Assembly: GCF_003590095.1 (NCBI RefSeq)
Contig: NC_039480.1
Location: 1,093,328-1,157,327 of the forward strand
DNA length: 64,000 nt
Source of the DNA: Trichoplusia ni
Taxonomy: Eukaryota > Arthropoda > Insecta > Lepidoptera > Noctuidae
Direction: 5' to 3'
The translations under genes were made by a program, and so were the position numbers. The notes under the pieces were generated by a model, which ran no database searches, was not told the DNA's origin, and saw nothing but the letters and a program-made list of their open reading frames with translations. Each line of letters begins with the position of its first letter. Within the stretch, counting starts at the first letter, position 1. Shown here in pieces: positions 57,714 to 64,000 of this stretch.

Positions 57714-60700
57714 ATGTCGCCCGACCAACCCGACAACAACGCCGACTCCGCCGACACCAACAGTGAGTACCCGCTGCTGTACTTATATTGGTCTGCAATA
57801 CTTTAATTAACTAACAATTAACTGGTTTACTAAGTCTTTGTAAACTGTGGCGTACGTAAAACTTTGGATAACAGCAATGGTGAAGTTATTCTTACTTCAT
57901 CTAAAATTAAAGTGGCCTACCTTACGGGGTATTTCAAATAAAAACTCCATGGTCCTGAAGGAAAAGGAAAGAAACCAATACTCTCGCGTACTTAGTTGAA
58001 CAGGTGCTTCAGATAAAGGGTTGACAGCACTGATTGATTATACTTAGTTGTGATAATCTTTACTTCTTTACTAATATATAAAGCTGAAGAGTTTGTTTGT
58101 TTGAACGCGCTAATCTCAGGAACTACTGGTCCAAATTGAAAAATTATTTTTGTGTTGAATAGACCATTCATCGAGGAAGGGTTTAGGCCATAATATAAAC
58201 CATCACGCTGCAGCTGCGACTAATAGGAGCGAAGATACAATGGACAATGTGAAAAAAAAACAGGGCAGGCATAAATCATAACTTATATCTTCTACCCACG
58301 GGGACGAAGTCGCGGGCAACAGCTACTAATTAATATACGAATTTAGTATTAATTCGTTCGTGATTATTTTTGTTTATCGATAATTTTGAATAGTCCGATA
58401 TTAATATCCTACTTACAAAATATTTAGATATCAACTGCAAGCAATAATATGTAATGTGGCTCTGTTGTTTTTAAAGTTGGACCTATTAAACAATCCCTTC
58501 CAGGTTGCTGTTAATTGAACATAATTATTCTCCTTTAATCTTATCTTTATCTCCCTTCACAAAATATCTTCATAATGAAAATTGAAACGTAGACAGAGTA
58601 GCGCAGAGCATGCGCGAGCATCCCGTGGCTCTGGCTCAGGCAGTTGAAGGGGCGCGGGGCGTTTTTAGTCAGTGCCTATGCCTATTTATGCCGTGCCCTC
58701 GGTGTGAGTTGAAGTCATTAGCGTTGCACCCAGCAAAAAAGGAGAAGTGATAATGATGATGAAATCAATAAAAACTAAATAATTTTTGTCCCTACTCGCC
58801 TAACTTAACAATATGTAATTCCGTTTCAAGCAAGTCGTTCTTTTGATAATGACTGAAGTAAACGCAAACGTATTTATCCTGCATTGAGATTTTAAAAGAT
58901 ATTAAATAGGCGCCGTTTTATCATCTTGTTCACTTATCGCTTAGGTATCACGCAAAACTAACAATAAATAGAAACGCGACAAGCAGCGTACAGCGCGGTG
59001 GTTGTGAATTTCTGCTTTATTCAAATACTTACGTGTTCTCTGTTTTGACGTGAAAAAGAGGCACTTTCTGAAAACAAATCGAGAATATGAAACGAGGTCG
59101 TCTGCCAGAAGTTGTCGCAAAATGATTTGACACTACAATTATGATTATGAAGGATAATGTATTATGTAAGAAGGCAGCTGTAATGGCGCTGATCGTACAA
59201 AACAAGTAATCCCTCCGTCACAGAACCAACAGTCGGTGTAGTGAGTCAACAAGGCGACGACAAACTCGTGTAGCTACCGGGATTATGTATGTAAACACTC
59301 TTCATTGTTAGTGTCGTAAAAAGTTACTTTATTGTCTAAGTATCTACTTGTTGTTAAATAGTTTAATTAACGGCCTTGTTATCTTGGTTCGGAAAGAATT
59401 CCGTTTCGATATGTTAAAAGTCAAAACGACTAGTAGTCCTCCCGTTCACGTTGTTCATTCTACACATTTGCGTCCCGGTGTGGTGTTGCAGTGGTGTGGT
59501 GCCAGTGCGCGGCGTGCGGCTCGCGCGGGCAAGCGCTGTGGCGCGTGCTGCTGGCGGAGGGCGCGGGCGCAGCGCTGCTGGTGCTGCTGAGCTGCCTGCC
59601 AGCCGCCGCCGAGCCGCTGCACCGCGCGCTGGCCGCCGGCGCCGTGGTGGCGCTGCTGGTGCAGGTAGGCCCCGCGCGCGCCCGCTCCCGCCGCCGGCGC
59701 GGGCTGCTGGCGGAGGGCGCGGGCGCGGCGCTGCTGGTGCTGCTGAGCTGCCTGCCAGCCGCCGCCGAGCCGCTGCACCGCGCGCTGGCCGCCGGCGCCG
59801 TGGTGGCGCTGCTGGTGCAGGTAGGCCCCGCGCGCGCCCGCTCCCGCCGCCGGCGCGGGCTGCTGGCGGAGGGCGCGGGCGCGGCGCTGCTGGTGCTGCT
59901 GAGCTGCCTGCCAGCCGCCGCCGAGCCGCTGCACCGCGCGCTGGCCGCCGGCGCCGTGGTGGCGCTGCTGGTGCAGGTAGGCCCCGCGCGCGCCCGCTCC
60001 CGCCGCCGGCGCGGGCTGCTGGCGGAGGGCGCGGGCGCGGCGCTGCAGGTGCAGGTAGGCCCGCTCTGCAGCTAGCCCCTGCTTGCAGTGCCTGGACCAC
60101 GTGTCGGGCGCGCAGCTGAACCCGGCGGTGACGCTGGCGGCGCTGGTGTGGGGGCGCGTGTCGTGGGCGCGCGCGCTGTGCATGGCGGGCGCGCAGCTGG
60201 CGGGCGCGGGCGCGGGCGCGGGGCTGCTGCGCCTGCTGCGCGCGGCGGAGGCCGAGCTGTGCGTGACGCAGCCTGCGCCGGGGCTGGCGCCCTACAAGGC
60301 GGCGCTGCTGGAGGCGGTGCTGGGCGGCTGCCTGGCGCTGGCCAACTGCGCGTCGTGGGATGTGCGCAACGCCGGCCTGCGCGACTCCTGGCCGCTGCGC
60401 ATCGGCATCTCCGTGGCCGGCATGTCGCTCGTAGCGGTAAGTCACAGTATTGCGTAATTTAAGTACTTGCAAACTAGAAGAATATGATTGGTAGGTATAG
60501 GGCATACTGTACCCATACCGATGACCCCTGTGGGCGGCTGTGGGTGACAAACACCGCCAACAACACATGCCGTTACCACTCCCATACATGTCTTTGAATT
60601 TGTGAACAATAATGTGTAATATACACATACATATCTTATAGCAATGTACAAAGGTACTGCTTATTTCTAAATTTAATTTCAACCACCAGACTAGCGATTT

Positions 60701-63332
60701 TAGAAGTTACAAATAATGGGAATGTTATTCCTTATATATTCAATAGATGTTCATTTCCAAATCTAATGCTCAGTCTGAGTTTAATTACATGCTGATACTT
60801 TGGTATCATGAAGTTGAATTAACTAATAAATAAACTTAAAAAACCTGAAACAGCCTGTTATTTACCTTTGTTATCAACGACAAAACAAGTACAAATTCGA
60901 GGTGAATAACTTTAGAAAGATAATTTTATTATTCCACTATGTGTTGTGCGCGACCTCGTCCTACCGACGTCATAACCACGCGGTTATGAAGAAATAAGTC
61001 AAATTTTTTCAAACCCGACCAGTTCCTGAGATGGGCACGTTGTATTTTGTATTAGCATAGATAAAAAAGGTTCACTGGATTTGCATTTATCAAAACTATC
61101 AATATTTTTAATGACTGCACGGATAGCCGAGTGGTTGAGGTCATCACACCAAAACCACTGTGAAAGAAAGAAAGAAAAGGTTTTTAATTGGTAGAGCATA
61201 AAAATTAAGCATAACATTTACCAAAAAAAGTGTACCCTGCAGCTGCACTAAAAAAAGGTCTCAGTTCAGCATTAATGCCAGGCAACTAGTGCCTGACGCT
61301 AATTTTCAACTGAGCCTTGGTGTTGAGTCACGGATGTCACCCAGTTCCATATAATATAATAAATAAATATACAAATTTATAAATGATTAACAAAAATAAT
61401 AATATACATAAAATAAAAACAACTAATATTGAACCACACTAATTACAATACATACATAAAAATAAATAAAAGATCAACAAACAAGATCGGAAGACAAAGA
61501 AATAGGTTTTGCTGGAAGTACATCGAGCCACCCACGTTTCATCACACATCATCAGGGCTATAATTAACAGTTTTAATTAAATCAATGATACATTCACATT
61601 TGCCATACCCAAATTACGTTGTGCGTCTATTAGATTCTGTCGCAGTCGATTTCTAAATGTATCAATCGTGGGCGACGTGTCGCGGGTTCGATCCCCGCGT
61701 TAGAACAAGCATTTGTGTGATTCACGAATGCTTGTTCTGAGTCTGGGTGTCTTTGTGCATGTGATTTGCATGTTTGTAAAACCCCCGCGACACAAGGATT
61801 AAACTTCTTCATTACTGCGGGAGTCGTTTAAAAAAAAATGAATGTACACGTCCTACAGATTGATGTTATTAAAAGCTTAAATCTGATTTTGTGTGGCTTA
61901 CTAAAAAAGTAAGTTTGTCGGATATTTTATTCTCTATTTCCCCTCATGACATTTTCCATATAAAAAATATACTCAACGAAGTTATTTACCAATTACTGAA
62001 CAGGCAACATTAAATGTCCGACAACTGACCATTAACATTTATAAATACATATATATATTTAAAATTTGATAAGTATAGTTGGATGTTTTGTTTTTAATTT
62101 TTGCAGGGGGAGTTGACGGGCGCCAGTATGAACCCCGTGAGGAGTTTCGGGCCCGCGCTGTGGGCTGGCAACTGGACAAGTCATTGGGTGAGGAATACTT
62201 CACTGACAGCCAAGGGGTTGAGGTCATCACACCCTCATCAAACCCTCTATGCACATAGTGTGGCGGGTTCGATTCCCGCGAGAACAAGTGTTTGTGTAAG
62301 CTATGAATGACATGAATGCTAGTCCTGCGTCTGTGCGTCTTTGTTTTTTCTTAGTGGGCAGGTCTTAGTGTGGATTTTTATGCACGAGGTGCAAGTTCGA
62401 ACCCAACGCTGGCAAAGACCCTTTTCAAAGTTATACGTAAACTGTAAAGGTCGTCAAAGCATTATCATCGTGAGGGAAGCATGCATATTTAAGATACACT
62501 TAAATATCGAAATGTGAAATCGCCAACCTGTATTCAGCTGGCGTGGTGATCAATGCTGATGCCAAATCGTTGGCAGTCAAATTGATTTTTAGACTGGTAT
62601 TATGACGCAGTTAGCCTGAGCGCGGATTTCGAAATTTTTGTCAAAGTCGGGTAAAAATATGGATAACCGCCAGAAAATGCTCGTAAAGTGTAAACGAAGG
62701 GCGACAACGCTTTTTGTACTTTAATATGTAATATATATTAATAAATATGTTTTATTCGAGTGTTAAAGACAATTTTAATGAAATTAATCACATATTACAC
62801 GATCTGAAAACTTGCGTGTAATCTAACGTTACACTAACCAGCTGCCAGCTTGCAACTAGCAAATCTTAGGATGCAATAACAGGAGCAGGTCAACATTTTA
62901 TTCACTGACGGGTGCTAAATGTTGTTGTTTATCGAGTATCGACGTAGAAGGTAGGTATCAATAAATGACATTTTAGTCCAAAACTTTTGAAGTGAAACTT
63001 CTTTAGGCCTACGAGGGTACAATTTTTACAGATGTAGTTTACGCTGTTGATACATATACGAAGCATATACATGAAAAAAGAAAAACAATAATAATTGAAT
63101 CTGAACTTTACATACACTGCTTATTGTCGTCTAAGATCGGGTTCAGGCTAGCTGCATAGACTGGTTGAAAAAAGAAAATGTTTCTGATGAAAAGTATAGC
63201 ATATGGTATGTGTATGCGCAGGTGTACTGGGCGGGCCCGCTGGGCGGCTCGCTGCTGGCCACGGCGGGCTACGTGAGCGCGTGGCGCCCGCGCGCAACCC
63301 ACGCGCCCGCCAAGCCGCGCGCGCAGCCCTAG
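57714..63332 (+). CDS. Aquaporin, entomoglyceroporin-like
   Basis: Five exons: 57,714-57,762; 59,492-59,664; 60,089-60,436; 62,107-62,187; 63,222-63,332. All junctions are GT-AG with matching phases (1,0,0,0), giving 762 nt and 253 residues, the usual aquaporin length. MIP-family marks: HVSGAQLNPAVT with the first NPA at residues 85-87, and GASMNPVRSFGPALW with the second box as NPV (199-201) before R202; hydrophobic stretches fit six helices. Spaced against human AQP1, the selectivity filter is A65 (AQP1 F56), S187 (H180), A196 (C189), R202 (R195). Loss of the histidine, replaced by serine, is the known mark of insect entomoglyceroporins, which carry glycerol and urea as well as water. The role is inferred: membrane transport of small solutes. 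Exons are extremely GC-rich. Exon 2 and its donor are repeated in tandem (see repeat at 59,547). Paralogue identity within the family is uncertain. Confidence 0.92.
57763..59491 (+). other. Aquaporin intron 1
   Basis: 1729 bp, donor GTGAGT, acceptor TTGCAG. It contains Helitron-like copy 3 and otherwise unremarkable AT-rich DNA. Confidence 0.75.
58057..58326 (+). mobile_element. Short Helitron-like dispersed element, copy 3
   Basis: Same order as the copies at 36.8 and 56.5 kb: TC start, ATATATAAAGCTGAAGAG, AACGCGCTAATCTCAGGAAC, CATTCATCGAGGAAGG, and the end GACGAAGTCGCGGGCAACAG followed by a mutated terminus (CTAC). Confidence 0.7.
59547..60060 (+). repeat. 156-bp in-frame tandem repeat of aquaporin exon 2 and its donor
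   Basis: Copies at 59,547-59,702, 59,703-59,858 and 59,859-60,014, and a shortened fourth at 60,015-60,060 that lacks 78 bp. Each full copy holds about 118 bp of exon 2 (first two helices), the donor CAG|GTAGGC and about 38 bp of intron. Copies 2 and 3 look identical; copy 1 differs at one base (A at 59,571). Because 156 is divisible by three, the frame stays open from 59,491 to a stop at 60,073. Donors at 59,665, 59,821, 59,977 and 60,055 are all phase 0; the only good acceptor downstream is at 60,088. Using later donors would add 52, 104 or 130 residues, each full unit holding an Arg-rich linker (RARSRRRRG) plus a hydrophobic hairpin. Confidence 0.95.
61113..61810 (+). mobile_element. tRNA-derived SINE interrupted by a later insertion
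   Basis: The head lies at 61,117-61,162: box A in GGATAGCCGAGTGGTTGAGG, then CATCACACC and AAAACCACTGTG. The SINE resumes at 61,668-61,671 with GTGGGCGACGTGTCGCGG, box B GGTTCGATCCCC (61,684-61,695), TGATTCACGAATGCTTG, GAGTCTGGGTGTCTTTGTGC and CCCCCGCGACACAAGG. Removing 61,163 to about 61,667 restores the normal order seen in the copy at 31.9 kb. It is the best head of the family in the window. Confidence 0.75.
61163..61667 (-). mobile_element. LINE-like fragment inserted into the SINE
   Basis: About 505 bp placed exactly between the two SINE halves. On the minus strand it ends in a (CTTT)n tail at 61,163-61,176, as LINE 3' ends do. It contains GCCAGGCAACTAGTGCCTGA and a pair of TCAGTTCAGC/CAACTGAGCC words. 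No ORF survives, so the family is not determined. Confidence 0.5.
62203..62345 (+). mobile_element. tRNA-derived SINE next to aquaporin exon 4
   Basis: Box A-like GACAGCCAAGGGGTTGAGG, then CATCACACCC, box B GGTTCGATTCCC (about 62,264-62,275), and a tail with CTGCGTCTGTGCGTCTTTG. It belongs to the same family as the copy in intron 3. Confidence 0.7.
62352..62460 (+). mobile_element. Fragment of a second tRNA-like SINE type
   Basis: GGTGCAAGTTCGAACCCAAC followed by GCTGGCAAAGACC has a box B core (GTTCGAACCC) but flanks unlike the other SINE family here. Confidence 0.45.
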
Positions 63333-63668
63333 CGGCCTCTCGCCACCCGATGTCTGTTAACATTACTACGGAAAATAAATATGCCTACTTTACGTAACTC
63401 CAGTATTTCTAGACCGACACATTCTATTACCTACATACATTGTTATAGTTGAAATGGTGTACTCGCACTGGGAATTCGAGGATCTATGTAGTCGACGTTA
63501 TTGCAACAGATACAAGCATAGTCCTCATTAGAGCTCAATTAGTTGAGTAAATTGATTTAGCGATGCAACGGTTTGCTGACATGACTGTATTAATCAGTAT
63601 TGTCTGACTTATCAAAATCAAAAGTTGTTATTTCAAGTAGGCCGTATTCCAGGCACTTTCAAAACAAT
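63333..63668. other. 3' flank of the aquaporin gene
   Basis: Contains the poly(A) signal and, at about 63,612-63,660, a fragment (TCAAAATCAAAAGTTGTTAT, TTCAAGTAGGCC) that looks like an antisense LINE 3' end; the hAT MITE interrupts it. Confidence 0.5.
63374..63379 (+). promoter_or_regulatory. Poly(A) signal of the aquaporin gene
   Basis: AATAAA lies 41 nt after the stop codon. Confidence 0.7.
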
Positions 63669-63840
63669 CAGGGCCGGATCTAGGGGCCCGGGGGCCCCGA
63701 GGCCTCGAGGCAACAAAGGAGTGGTCCTCTTGGTTCAAGTTATTTTCATTCAGTAAAAAATTAACTAGCTTTTTTTAGACGCTAGTCATAGTGGGCCCCT
63801 AAGCACTGGCCTAAAGTGCCTTATGGATAATACGGCACTG
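63669..63840. mobile_element. hAT-type MITE
   Basis: 172 bp flanked by an exact 8-bp duplication, AAAACAAT (63,661-63,668 and 63,841-63,848). The ends are CAGGGCCGGATCTAGGGG on the left and, as complement, CAGTGCCGTATTATCC on the right; the CAGKGCCGKAT start is typical of hAT ends. No ORF. Confidence 0.85.
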
Positions 63841-64000
63841 AAAACAATACAACAATAACTCAACTCGAGCGGTTCCAAAATGTCAAGAACCGGCAAAAAA
63901 GCTCCATGCGTTACTGTCTGAAAAACAAATATATATGTGCCGATTTAATTAAATCTTAAAAAATACTGATCCCTAATGCAGACGTTTTGCCATGTCTATT
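63841..64000. other. Window end, no gene seen
   Basis: Continuation of the LINE-like remnant interrupted by the hAT MITE; nothing else recognised. Confidence 0.45.

Larger units (their letters stand above)
60437..62106 (+). other. Aquaporin intron 3
   Basis: 1670 bp, donor GTAAGT, acceptor TTGCAG. It contains the SINE split by a LINE-like insertion (61,113-61,810). Confidence 0.75.
62188..63221 (+). other. Aquaporin intron 4
   Basis: 1034 bp, donor GTGAGG, acceptor GCGCAG. It contains a SINE starting about 15 bp inside the intron and a second tRNA-like fragment. Confidence 0.75.

Noticed and set aside
59414..60682. A 422-codon minus-strand ORF across the aquaporin exons
   Set aside because: It is antisense to a gene with clear family motifs, consists of Arg/Ala/Pro repeats created by the 156-bp array, and arises because GC-rich DNA has few stops.
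61684..61695. Box B word GGTTCGATCCCC taken as a tRNA gene
   Set aside because: No cloverleaf can be drawn around it; the flanks match the repeated SINE family.

Overview
The window looks like nuclear DNA of a moth or butterfly (Lepidoptera). The background is AT-rich, the genes are split by GT-AG introns, and the repeats are of kinds I recognise from Lepidoptera: an RTE-type non-LTR retrotransposon, tRNA-derived SINEs with box A and box B, short Helitron-like elements, and several MITEs. No order is named in the sequence, so this assignment rests on family recognition, not on a search.

Layout. Positions 1 to about 48,900 contain no protein gene I can identify. This stretch is AT-rich DNA broken by short GC-rich islets every 1-2 kb, plus scattered transposon copies. 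The main elements are a 5S-rRNA-like SINE near 6.2 kb, a Helitron-like element with internal repeats at 6.7-7.8 kb, an intact RTE retrotransposon at 16.6-19.8 kb on the minus strand, dead LINE tails at 3.1 and 29.4 kb, and SINEs at 30.7, 31.9, 44.6 and 45.4 kb. One doubtful two-exon mini-gene sits at 46.0-46.5 kb. The pattern would fit a large intron or the regulatory flank of a gene outside the window, but nothing here proves that.

The right end carries two genes in the same orientation. At 50,940-55,973 (+) is a complete nine-exon gene for the SWI/SNF (BAP/PBAP) chromatin-remodelling subunit BAP60/SMARCD, 563 residues, with every intron phase matching. At 57,714-63,332 (+) is a complete five-exon aquaporin gene of about 253 residues. 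Its selectivity filter has lost the usual histidine (serine instead), as in the insect entomoglyceroporins, and the second NPA box reads NPV. Between and inside these genes lie MITEs of Harbinger type (with TTA duplications) and hAT type (8-bp duplications), Helitron-like copies, and a SINE split by a later insertion.

The most unusual feature is in the aquaporin gene. A block holding most of exon 2 plus its 5' splice site is repeated in tandem with a period of exactly 156 bp (52 codons). There are three full copies and a shortened fourth, nearly identical, and the reading frame stays open through the array. Each copy has the same donor in the same phase, so the gene could in principle make isoforms with one or more extra membrane hairpins; a recent intronic duplication or an assembly artefact would look the same. 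The two genes have no evident joint function; they are simply neighbours.
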